Positions 7,319-13,826 of a DNA stretch of 13,826 nucleotides are shown here, piece after piece. Position 1 is the first letter of the stretch. Each line of letters begins with the position of its first letter. The position numbers and the translations under genes are program-made. Origin of the DNA: CAVSWN01 sp046728115 (GTDB lineage: Bacteria > Acidobacteriota > Vicinamibacteria > Vicinamibacterales > CAVVIG01); NCBI GenBank assembly GCA_046728115.1, contig JBKPDW010000033.1:1-13826 (forward strand), given 5' to 3'. The notes beneath the pieces were generated by a model. It was given only the letters and a program-made list of their open reading frames with translations, had not been told where the DNA came from and searched no databases.

Positions 7319-7951
7319 CTACTTCTTCGGCGCGGACGGTGGCGTCGGCAGATTCTTCAGCAGCAGCGGGTAGACGTAGCCCGCCGGCAGCGCGCGCTCA
7401 GGATCGGGTCGCACGCTCAGATATGTCACGTGATCCGTGATCTGGCTCCACCCGTGCGCGACCATCGTCGGAATGATGATGATGTCACCTTGCTTGACCA
7501 CGCGGCTGTACGCGCCCGCACCGGCGGTTCCACCACCGCTCGGGCCGTTCATCACGTTCGGCACGCCGGCGCTCGCGCGCTTGTTCTCGATCACGCCGCC
7601 GGTCGTCAGCACACCCGATCCCGACGTGATGATGTACACCTCGGGCGTGAAGTCGTGGTAGATGACGGAAATCGGATCGCCGGGATTGTCGTTCGTCGGT
7701 CCGCGGTGAATGATGCCGACGCCGAGGTTGTACTTGCCCATGTCGACGACGCGCAGCTGACGATCCGGTGGACTGACGGGGGCGTTCTTGAGGACGAAGT
7801 CGATGTCCTCCTTCGTGATGTCGAACGCAATCGTCGGGAGGGGACCGTTCTTCTCCGGTGGAGCCTGGTAGGTTGCGGCTTGCGCTAACGCCGCTGTCTG
7901 CCACGTCGCTGCGAGCAACAGCACGCCGGCGCCGAGTATCAATCGCTTCAT
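7319..7951 (-). CDS. Exported cupin-fold protein
   Basis: A 210-residue protein with a clear Sec signal peptide (MKRLILGAGVLLLAATW, cleavage near ALAQA at 21-25), so it acts in the periplasm or outside. The mature part holds a single cupin barrel. The first motif is around ISVIYHDFTPEVYIITSGSG (94-113) and the second around GDIIIIPTMVAHGWSQI (155-171). Of the usual metal ligands (HxH, E, H) I see H99, E104 and H167, but the first His pair is reduced to one, so metal binding may be altered. No specific substrate can be inferred. ATG 7951 is chosen over ATG 7984 because a strong GAGGAGGG lies six bases upstream and the signal peptide starts there. The truncated hydrolase follows 61 bases downstream on the same strand and may share the transcript. 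Confidence 0.85.
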   Translation of the reverse strand: MKRLILGAGVLLLAATWQTAALAQAATYQAPPEKNGPLPTIAFDITKEDIDFVLKNAPVSPPDRQLRVVDMGKYNLGVGIIHRGPTNDNPGDPISVIYHDFTPEVYIITSGSGVLTTGGVIENKRASAGVPNVMNGPSGGGTAGAGAYSRVVKQGDIIIIPTMVAHGWSQITDHVTYLSVRPDPERALPAGYVYPLLLKNLPTPPSAPKK

Positions 7952-7956
7952 GGTGT

Positions 7957-7964
7957 CCCTCCTC
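7957..7964 (-). promoter_or_regulatory. Ribosome binding site of the cupin gene
   Basis: The minus strand reads GAGGAGGG, six bases before the ATG at 7951. It decides between this start and an upstream ATG at 7984. Confidence 0.75.
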
Positions 7965-8323
7965 GTCAGGTTGGAGTCGAGCAACGTTCGGCGCCGTCGA
8001 TTCTAGCGCGTGGAGCCGGATGGCGCGGCTCAATCGCAGATTTGCGCTTGGCAGGCGACTTCGGTCCGCCTCCGCCACCTCAATTTGGCAGTACTCGGCG
8101 AGTGCCTCTTCCGATTCCGGCGAGACTGACGCGGTTCGAAAACGAGCAGTTTCTCGAGGTGATCAACCGTACCGTCCACGCCGCAGCGCTGACCGCTCTC
8201 GTGGAAACGGCAAATGCCTACCGCTTCTATACAATTTCTGAAAACGTTCCTTGACCGGTTCGCGGATCTGCTCGAGCGATTCGGCCGTTAACGCCGCAAC
8301 CGCGACGCGAGGCGAACGAAGAA
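7965..8323. other. Intergenic region upstream of the cupin gene
   Basis: About 360 bases between the cupin ribosome site and the terminator of the cytochrome gene. It should contain the cupin promoter on the minus strand, but I see no clear sigma-70 pair. A 70-codon plus-strand frame (8042-8254) has a protein-like C-terminal part (FENEQFLEVINRTVHAA, ANAYRFYTISENVP) but no ribosome site and a Pro-rich start. I do not call it a gene. Confidence 0.4.
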
Positions 8324-8348
8324 GGGCTCACGGAATTTCTGTGAGCCC
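8324..8348 (-). terminator. Rho-independent terminator of the cytochrome c gene
   Basis: GGGCTCAC (8324-8331) pairs perfectly with GTGAGCCC (8341-8348). The stem can extend by two more pairs (one G-T) around an AATTT loop. On the minus strand the hairpin begins 32 bases after the cytochrome stop and is followed by a T-rich run (TTCTTCGTT), which fits an intrinsic terminator for leftward transcription. Confidence 0.7.
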
Positions 8349-8379
8349 CTCGTCTCATCAATTGGTCTGGCGTCCGCTG

Positions 8380-9081
8380 TCACGGGCACTGGTGACCAGG
8401 ACTCGCAATGCACGGGATCGCCTTCAGGTATTCGTAAACCGCCAACAGGTCACGATCAGTCCAGTCCTGATACGCAGGCCACGGCATCACCTGAAGCAGA
8501 TCGCCGTTGAACGGTGGGGGGAAGCAGTTCGTGGTGATCGTCGCGCTGCAGTTCGGATGCAGGTGGTCATGATCTATGCCGAACCTGATGCTGTTGACGA
8601 ATTCGCCGAATGAAGCACCCTGCTCGGGAAGTCCGGAATCGTCAGGCGTCAGGTTGCGGGAGATGATGTGAGGAGGGACGGCGGGCGACACAATCGGACC
8701 AACCTGGAGAAAGTCTCTGCCACCACCCAAGTAGGTCGCGGTGTTTTCCATTTTTGGCGGAGTAAACGTTAATGGACCCGGGCGCAGGTACGGGTTGTGA
8801 CCATCGGCCCACTGGGTCGCCGGGCCTGCGCTGTGGCAGCCATTGCAGTCGCCCGCTGCGTTGACGAGATAGCTGCCCAATCCGACCAGCTTCCGATTTT
8901 TGTGCTCGTAGGTCAGATGGACTGGCGCGATCTGGAGACCCAGTTGTATCCGCGCTTCATCGCTGGAGGCATGCTCGTCGTCGGCATGGACGGGCGGAGA
9001 AGCGAGGAACGTGCCCGCCAGGACGAGCCCAGCAAGGCCGGCGACCGTACCGACAGCTGTGAACAGGCGCTCTGCAAACAT
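8380..9081 (-). CDS. Exported monoheme c-type cytochrome
   Basis: A 233-residue electron carrier. Residues 1-33 form a Sec signal peptide (hydrophobic VAGLAGLVLAGTFLA, cleavage near VHADD). The only haem-binding motif is CNGCH (79-83) in a GSYLVNAAGDCNGCHSAG context typical of cytochrome c subunits of periplasmic dehydrogenases. A likely axial Met is M199 in LLQVMPWPAY. FGEFVNSIRFGIDHDHLHP (158-176) and DLLAVYEYLKAIP are conserved helices of this cytochrome type. Four more Cys (178, 186, 224, 232) could form disulphides in the oxidising periplasm. The ATG has AAGGAG six bases upstream. The gene lies 251 bases downstream of the GMC flavoenzyme gene on the same strand and ends in a good terminator, so it is probably the last gene of that unit or has its own promoter. 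Its partner is inferred to be the flavoenzyme, not shown. Confidence 0.9.
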   Translation of the reverse strand: MFAERLFTAVGTVAGLAGLVLAGTFLASPPVHADDEHASSDEARIQLGLQIAPVHLTYEHKNRKLVGLGSYLVNAAGDCNGCHSAGPATQWADGHNPYLRPGPLTFTPPKMENTATYLGGGRDFLQVGPIVSPAVPPHIISRNLTPDDSGLPEQGASFGEFVNSIRFGIDHDHLHPNCSATITTNCFPPPFNGDLLQVMPWPAYQDWTDRDLLAVYEYLKAIPCIASPGHQCP

Positions 9082-9136
9082 GTATGGCTCCTTGGAGTTG
9101 GTGTGGACAAAAGGTTGAGCTAGGAAATGTATCGCA

Positions 9137-9150
9137 GTTTCCGGGGAAAC
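9137..9150. promoter_or_regulatory. Palindrome upstream of the cytochrome c gene
   Basis: GTTTCC-GG-GGAAAC is a perfect inverted repeat with 6-base arms and a 2-base centre, 56-69 bases upstream of the cytochrome start. Position and symmetry suit a dimeric regulator site, but a chance palindrome of this size cannot be excluded. The 251-base gap also holds a weak hairpin (CGCTC/GAGCG, 9302-9318) just after the flavoenzyme stop, without a T-tract. Confidence 0.35.
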
Positions 9151-9332
9151 GCTCGTTTGAAGTTGTGTTGCTCAGAAGTCAAACGCGAGTTTTACGATTT
9201 CCTTAGCTCGCTTAGACAAACTCAGAGTACGGGACTCAAAAAGGCAAATCGACGTGCCCGCGTCACCCGAAAGACCGATTGAAGCAGCTGAAATGACGAC
9301 TCGCTCAGTGGACGAGCGGCACGAGCTGACCG

Positions 9333-10925
9333 TCAATCGTCGCGGAGGATCCGCTCCATGCTCCGTTCCGCGAGTGCGGCAATCGTAAGCGATGGATTCG
9401 CCAGTCCGGTCGAACCGGGGATGAGCGCACCGTCGACGACGTAGAGCCCGCGGTATCCCTTCACCCTGCCGCAGGAGTCACACACCCTGCCAAAGGTAGC
9501 GCCGCCCAGCGGATGAGCGCCGATGGCCGGTGTGTACATGAGCGTTGTCGGTTGAAACGACCCGTCGGTGTTCGCGCTGTTTAGAACGTCGAGCATCTGC
9601 TTCGAGGCCGCAATGAAGTCTGCGAGTCTGGGGTCAGTTGCTTCGGGCCAATTCACTGTCACTTCGTCGGTGACGGGATCGTGAACGAACGTCCCGACAG
9701 CCGGTGGGACGCCCATACCCACGTACGTGGAGATGGTCGGGAGTGCTGCCAGATGTCGCGGCGTCACGAGCTCGATGAGACTGGTGGGCCCAAAGGAGCT
9801 CTCGAGATTCTCGGCGATGAAGTGACCAGCCGGTCCTCCCGTGCCGGGGTTGGTAGGGGGCCCTCCCGCGCGCACGACGATGAAGTCGCCATTGCTGCCC
9901 CAGTGCCTTCCGACATGGTTGCTCAAGTTCGGCAGACCGCCATTCGCTTGGCTCCTCAGCAGCAGCTTCGTCGTGCCGATTGAGCCTGCGGCGAGGAACA
10001 CCGAGCGGCACGCGAAGTGGCGCTCTGCGATGACCTCGCCCTGCTCGTCAATCTGGTTCGCCGAGACGATGTACAGACCCGACCGTCGGACCTCGCGAAC
10101 CGCATTGGCCACATGAAGCGGCAGGATCTGCGCGTAACCCGTCGCCTCGGCAAGGGCCAGGTAGTTCCGATCGAGGCTTCTCTTCGCGCCGCTGTTCAAG
10201 CCGTACCATGACTGCCCTGCAATGGCGGAGGGCACCTTGTTGCCCGCGATTTCCTGACGGACGACGTCCCAGTCGATCGCAAGATCGACGAGCCGCGTCT
10301 CGAATCCGGCCCGACGCGCCTGATCGAAGTTCACGCGCGTCGATTCGAACAGGGCGCTTGCCAGGAGATCAGGCGGGATGGGCGCAGGTTGAATGACGGA
10401 CCGAACGCGCGGGAAATAGATCGAGTCCATTTCGTCATACTCGATCTCGCGGGGAAGTACGCGTTCGAGAAGCTCGCGCCTCGGCTGGATCGTGATGGCG
10501 TTGTAGACGAGCGATCCACCGCCGACACCCGCTCCGGCGCCCACCAGGATGTTGCGGCCGACGATCCCTTCGAGCACACCCGCAAAGACATCCAGCTGAA
10601 CCGGCGTAAGGCCGAACTGCTGCTCGATCGGCGCGATGGCGCTGAAAGGGCTCAGCCACGCGGCGCGGCCGTCGGGCTTCTCGAATGTGGCAAAGGTATC
10701 GCCCGCAGGTGTGATCGGCCATCGACGGCCCCGCTCGAGTACAACGGTGTGAATGCCGGCGTGCGCGAGCCGCAGCGCGGCGACCGCGCCGCCGAATCCA
10801 CTGCCGATCACCAGGGCAGGGACGCTTTCGGTCTGCCGGGCCAGGCTCGAGAGATCCGACATGCCCAGCGCGACCGATCCCGCAGCTGTGGTGTGTAGAA
10901 ACGTCCGTCTTGATACTCGCTTCAT
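9333..10925 (-). CDS. Tat-exported GMC oxidoreductase, cholesterol-oxidase-like
   Basis: FAD-dependent alcohol oxidase/dehydrogenase of 530 residues. The N terminus MKRVSRRTFLHTTAAGSVAL is a twin-arginine signal (SRRTFL), so the protein is exported folded with its flavin. The Rossmann FAD motif VIGSGFGGAVAALRLAHAG is at 39-57, and the GMC-type GAGAGVGGGSLVYNA is at 129-143. LAAGSIGTTKLLLRS (311-325) and the C-terminal YVVDGALIPGSTGLANPSLT (495-514) complete the fold. Candidate catalytic residues are E385 (SLIELVTP), H471 (HPLGG) and N510 (ANPSLT). Their spacing of 86 and 39 residues is close to Glu361/His447/Asn485 of Streptomyces cholesterol oxidase as I remember it, which favours a sterol or other bulky alcohol substrate. 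ATG 10925 is preferred because it gives the standard Tat leader; a GTG at 10940 would add five residues. Neither has a strong ribosome site. Downstream is the cytochrome c, upstream a divergent regulator. Confidence 0.92.
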   Translation of the reverse strand: MKRVSRRTFLHTTAAGSVALGMSDLSSLARQTESVPALVIGSGFGGAVAALRLAHAGIHTVVLERGRRWPITPAGDTFATFEKPDGRAAWLSPFSAIAPIEQQFGLTPVQLDVFAGVLEGIVGRNILVGAGAGVGGGSLVYNAITIQPRRELLERVLPREIEYDEMDSIYFPRVRSVIQPAPIPPDLLASALFESTRVNFDQARRAGFETRLVDLAIDWDVVRQEIAGNKVPSAIAGQSWYGLNSGAKRSLDRNYLALAEATGYAQILPLHVANAVREVRRSGLYIVSANQIDEQGEVIAERHFACRSVFLAAGSIGTTKLLLRSQANGGLPNLSNHVGRHWGSNGDFIVVRAGGPPTNPGTGGPAGHFIAENLESSFGPTSLIELVTPRHLAALPTISTYVGMGVPPAVGTFVHDPVTDEVTVNWPEATDPRLADFIAASKQMLDVLNSANTDGSFQPTTLMYTPAIGAHPLGGATFGRVCDSCGRVKGYRGLYVVDGALIPGSTGLANPSLTIAALAERSMERILRDD

Positions 10926-11095
10926 CGTCACCGCATACACCAGTCACGCGCGCTGCGCGTTTTCGCGTGTCCAAATCTCCACCACGGAGGACACGGGTCT
11001 GTCCGTTTTCCTCGGTGTCCACTGTGGCGGCGAGCTTTTACGATGTAACTTCGCAACGTGCTCTAAGAACACTACGGTCCGCGTGGCGTGGAGTC
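10926..11095. promoter_or_regulatory. Divergent promoter region between flavoenzyme and regulator genes
   Basis: The 170 bases between the divergent starts must hold both promoters. A TACGAT (11039-11044) could be a -10 for the regulator but has no good -35 partner. GTGTCC-type hexamers occur directly at 10967 and 11015 and as CTGTCC at 10999, with inverted GGACAC at 10989-10994. This clustering is compatible with operator sites. Confidence 0.45.
10982..11027. repeat. Imperfect inverted repeat with GGACAC/GTGTCC arms
   Basis: The left arm CCACGGAGGACAC (10982-10994) and right arm GTGTCCACTGTGG (11015-11027) are inverted copies matching at 11 of 13 positions, with a 20-base centre. The centre includes TGTCC, which also pairs with GGACA of the left arm. 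The arms resemble the CCACAGAGGACACAGAGG-type palindromic repeats I recall as scattered through many environmental genomes, so this may be a dispersed repeat rather than an operator. Confidence 0.5.
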
Positions 11096-13826
11096 ATGCA
11101 AGAGCGGTTCAACTTCGGTGAAGGTTTCGGTCTGGATACGGCGAACGAGCGTCTGAGCCGCAATGACGTCGTCATTCCGTTGAGGCCGAAGAGCTACGGT
11201 GTGCTCCGATACCTCATCGAGCATGCCGGACAGCTTGTCAGGAAAGGCGATCTTCTTGATGCGGTGTGGCCCGACACGGCAGTGACCGACGCGGTGCTGA
11301 AGGGATGCATCCGCGAGATCCGTGAGGCGCTCGAGGACGAAGCAGACGCCCCACGCTTCATCGTCACGGCTCACCGTCGCGGATACCGCTTCATTGCGGC
11401 GGTTACGTCGCCCATCGACCGCCCGGCGCAGTCGATGACGTCGACCGTCGTTCGCGCGTTCGGACGTGATGGGCAATTGGGCTGGCTGCAGGAGCGTCTG
11501 GACCAGGCTCTACGCGGCGACCGGCAGGTGGTCTTCATCGCTGGTGAGCCCGGGATCGGAAAATCGACGCTCGTCGACGCATTTGTCGAACGGATCGCCG
11601 CCGACTCGAGCACCCGGATTGGCCGCGGCTACTGCATCGAACATCACGGATCGGCCGAAGCGTATCTGCCGGTTCTGGACGCCTTCGGACGTCTCTGCCG
11701 CGAAACCGGCGGTGAGCGCCTGGTCGCGGTGTTGCGACAGCATGCGCCCACGTGGCTAGCGCAGATGCCCTCGCTGGTCGGCACGGCCGACCGTGAGGCC
11801 CTCGCCAGGGAAGCGTTGGGTGCCACGCCGCCTCGCATGCTGCGCGAGATGGCCGAAGCCATCGAGGCCGCAACCGACGAACGTCCTCTCCTCCTCGTGC
11901 TCGAAGATCTGCACTGGAGCGATTACTCCACGGTCGATCTGCTGGCTGCCCTCGCGACCCGGAGAGAAACGGCGCGCCTCTTCGTAGTCGGCACGTATCG
12001 GACTGTCGATGTGGTCGCCGGCGGACATCCGTTGCGGCGCATGACCCAGGAGCTCCTGACGCATGGCAAGAGTCGGGAGCTGCTGCTCACGGAGCTGCCG
12101 CAGGAGGCGGTGGCCGAGCTCCTCGCAGCCAGGTTTCCCGCCAACAGCTTTTCCGTGGAGCTTGCTCGTGTCCTCCACGAGAGGACGGAAGGTCACCCGT
12201 TCTTCATCGTGTCAGTCCTCGACGAGCTGATACGGACGGGCGTGATCCATTCGGGCACCGGCGGTTGGGAGCTGCGTGTCGATGCGGCGGAGGCCGCGCG
12301 CGCGGTCCCCGAAACTGCCCGGCTGATGATCGAGCGACAGATCGACGGAGTGAGCGCCGAGGAGCGGCGAGTCCTCGAGGCGGCGAGCGTCGCGGGCGTC
12401 GAGTTTTCGACACAGGCCGTGGCTGCAGCCACTGGCGACGCTCCGCTCCGGATCGAAGAGTGGTGCGCAGCCCTGGCGCGTCGGCGCCAGTTCCTGCAGC
12501 CGTCGCGGCCATTCGATCTGCCGGACGGGACGATGGAGACCCGCTACCGGTTTCTCCATGCACTGTATCGCACCGTCCTTTACGACCAGGTGCCAGCCGG
12601 GCGGCGAACACAGATTCATCGCAGGGTCGGAGAACATCTCGAGCAGGTGTACGGAGAGCAGGCGCGCAATATTGCGGCGGAGCTGGCCGTGCACTTCGAG
12701 CAAGGACAGGATTGGAAGCGCGCCGTGACATGGCTTCAGCAGGCAGCCACGAACGCAACACACCGATCGGCCAGCAAGGAGGCGGTGGCACTCGGACAAC
12801 GTGCGCTGGCGCTCCTCCCCAGGCTGCCAGCAGATGCGGAGCGACTGACGCGAGAGCTCGGCTTGCAGATGACGGTTGGCTCGGGGCTGATCGCCATCCG
12901 CGGATACTCCTCGCACGAGGTCGAGGCTGCCCATGCCCGTGCGCGCGAGCTGTGTCGTCAGATCGGGGACACGCCGGAGCTGTTTCGTGTCTTGTGGGGC
13001 CTTGCGAGGTTCTATCTCGTGCGCACTCCTCTGCAGACGTCGCGGGAATACGGCGAAGAGCTGATGCGGCTGGCCGTGCAAACCGGCGACCGCGACTTTC
13101 TGTTGCAGGCGCACAACTCGCTTGGCGCTGCGCTCTTCCACATGGGTGAATTTTCTGCGGCGCGCGATCATCTCGAGCAAGGCCTCGAACTCTATGACCC
13201 ATCGCGTCACCTTGCGCACGTTCAGCTCTACGTCCAGGACCCCGGTGTCGTCTGTCTCGTCCGGAGCGGTGTGGCGCTGTGGTGCCTCGGGTATCCCGAT
13301 CAGGCGGCGACGCGCGCACACGAAGCCATCGCGCTCGCCCGGAGGTTATCGCACGCGTTCAGCGAAGTGTTTGCCCTCAGTTGGGCGGCTCTGATTTACG
13401 AGCTTCGCCGCGACTGGTTGGAATCGCGCTCGCTTGCAGACGCCGCCACCGAGCTTTCATCGCGGGAGGGCTTTTCGATATTCGTGATCTTCGGCATGCT
13501 GATCCGCGGCGCGGCGATCACCGCGCTGGAGGACGGAGGAGAACGCGGCTTGCAGGAGCTACGCGAGAGTCTGCGGGCGTCCGATGCTGCGGGGGCAGGA
13601 CTGATTCGGTCCTATGGACTGGGCGCCCTCGCCCGGGCGTCGGCGTTGAACGGTCGCGACGAGGATGCACGAGCATTTCTCACCGCGGCGTTCGAGGCAG
13701 CGGATCGCACAGGCGAACACTTCTATGACGCTGAACTACGCCGGATCGAAGGCGAACTGCTGTTGCGCTCCGGACTTCCTGACGCCGGCGCGCGGGCAGA
13801 AACGGCGTTTCGCCAGGCCATGGCGA
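11096..13826 (+). CDS. Winged-helix regulator with AAA ATPase and helical-repeat domain, 3' end outside window
   Basis: The frame is open from ATG 11096 to the window edge (910 codons, no stop). Residues about 5-103 form an OmpR/CadC-type winged helix: VIPLRPKSYGVLRYLIEHAG, LLDAVWPDTAVTDAVLKGCI, and the wing RRGYRFIA at 94-101. A linker leads to an AAA/STAND-like ATPase with Walker A GEPGIGKST (150-158, Lys156) and Walker B LLLVLEDLHWSD (265-276). FVVGTYR follows as a sensor-like strand. From about residue 550 the sequence is alpha-helical and TPR-like (LGAALFHMGEFSAARDHLEQ; FSEVFALSWAALIYEL), ending in a FRQAMA motif typical of the last repeats, so perhaps 50-100 residues are missing. No transmembrane helix is seen, so it is cytoplasmic, unlike CadC. 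It probably binds DNA in an ATP- and ligand-dependent way, as MalT-like STAND regulators do. It diverges from the GMC flavoenzyme gene. The ribosome site is weak (GGAG only three bases before ATG). Confidence 0.9.
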   Translation, partial: MQERFNFGEGFGLDTANERLSRNDVVIPLRPKSYGVLRYLIEHAGQLVRKGDLLDAVWPDTAVTDAVLKGCIREIREALEDEADAPRFIVTAHRRGYRFIAAVTSPIDRPAQSMTSTVVRAFGRDGQLGWLQERLDQALRGDRQVVFIAGEPGIGKSTLVDAFVERIAADSSTRIGRGYCIEHHGSAEAYLPVLDAFGRLCRETGGERLVAVLRQHAPTWLAQMPSLVGTADREALAREALGATPPRMLREMAEAIEAATDERPLLLVLEDLHWSDYSTVDLLAALATRRETARLFVVGTYRTVDVVAGGHPLRRMTQELLTHGKSRELLLTELPQEAVAELLAARFPANSFSVELARVLHERTEGHPFFIVSVLDELIRTGVIHSGTGGWELRVDAAEAARAVPETARLMIERQIDGVSAEERRVLEAASVAGVEFSTQAVAAATGDAPLRIEEWCAALARRRQFLQPSRPFDLPDGTMETRYRFLHALYRTVLYDQVPAGRRTQIHRRVGEHLEQVYGEQARNIAAELAVHFEQGQDWKRAVTWLQQAATNATHRSASKEAVALGQRALALLPRLPADAERLTRELGLQMTVGSGLIAIRGYSSHEVEAAHARARELCRQIGDTPELFRVLWGLARFYLVRTPLQTSREYGEELMRLAVQTGDRDFLLQAHNSLGAALFHMGEFSAARDHLEQGLELYDPSRHLAHVQLYVQDPGVVCLVRSGVALWCLGYPDQAATRAHEAIALARRLSHAFSEVFALSWAALIYELRRDWLESRSLADAATELSSREGFSIFVIFGMLIRGAAITALEDGGERGLQELRESLRASDAAGAGLIRSYGLGALARASALNGRDEDARAFLTAAFEAADRTGEHFYDAELRRIEGELLLRSGLPDAGARAETAFRQAMA

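Noticed and set aside
8042..8254. 70-codon plus-strand frame upstream of the cupin
   Set aside because: The C-terminal part looks somewhat protein-like, but the start is Pro-rich, there is no ribosome site, and no family is recognisable.
9302..9318. CGCTC/GAGCG hairpin after the flavoenzyme gene as a terminator
   Set aside because: Only five base pairs and no T-tract on the minus strand; not enough for a terminator call.
12204..13321. Two minus-strand open frames of about 370 codons
   Set aside because: They lie antisense to the regulator, which has clear domain motifs in its own frame; their translations are Arg/Ala/Pro-rich without recognisable domains, as expected in high-G+C DNA.

Overview
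The window is high in G+C and has a character typical of Acidobacteriota (perhaps Vicinamibacteria-like). The taxon is inferred from gene content: a transmembrane Ser/Thr kinase with a C-terminal PD40/WD40-like propeller, a CadC-type winged-helix protein fused to an AAA ATPase and a helical-repeat region, and several exported proteins. No rRNA, tRNA, CRISPR array, transposase or phage gene was seen. The sequence cannot identify the organism on its own.

Left part (1-2300): the 3' four-fifths of cydA and a complete cydB, translationally coupled on the + strand, encode a cytochrome bd-type quinol oxidase of the short Q-loop (CIO-like) class. The cydA start lies outside the window. A small hairpin follows cydB, which converges on a minus-strand gene (2301-2924) for a 207-residue exported protein of unknown function. 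From 2925 to 3930 no intact gene is visible. This stretch holds decayed pieces: an amidase-signature fragment on the minus strand, a possible N-terminal scrap of an FMN-dependent alpha-hydroxy-acid dehydrogenase on the minus strand, and a possible membrane-protein tail on the plus strand.

Middle (3931-7257, minus strand): a receptor-like Ser/Thr kinase of about 900 residues, preceded upstream by a 3'-truncated alpha/beta hydrolase gene that lacks its nucleophile region.

Right part (7319-11095, minus strand): an exported cupin, a Sec-exported monoheme cytochrome c with a convincing terminator, and a Tat-exported cholesterol-oxidase-like GMC flavoenzyme. The flavoenzyme and cytochrome are consecutive and could form a periplasmic dehydrogenase that passes electrons to the respiratory chain. 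Diverging from the flavoenzyme gene is a large regulator (winged helix, STAND-like/AAA ATPase, helical repeats; 11096 to the window end, incomplete). The 170-base spacer between the two contains an imperfect inverted repeat built on GGACAC/GTGTCC boxes. The simplest reading is that the regulator may control the flavoenzyme/cytochrome genes; this is inferred from position only.
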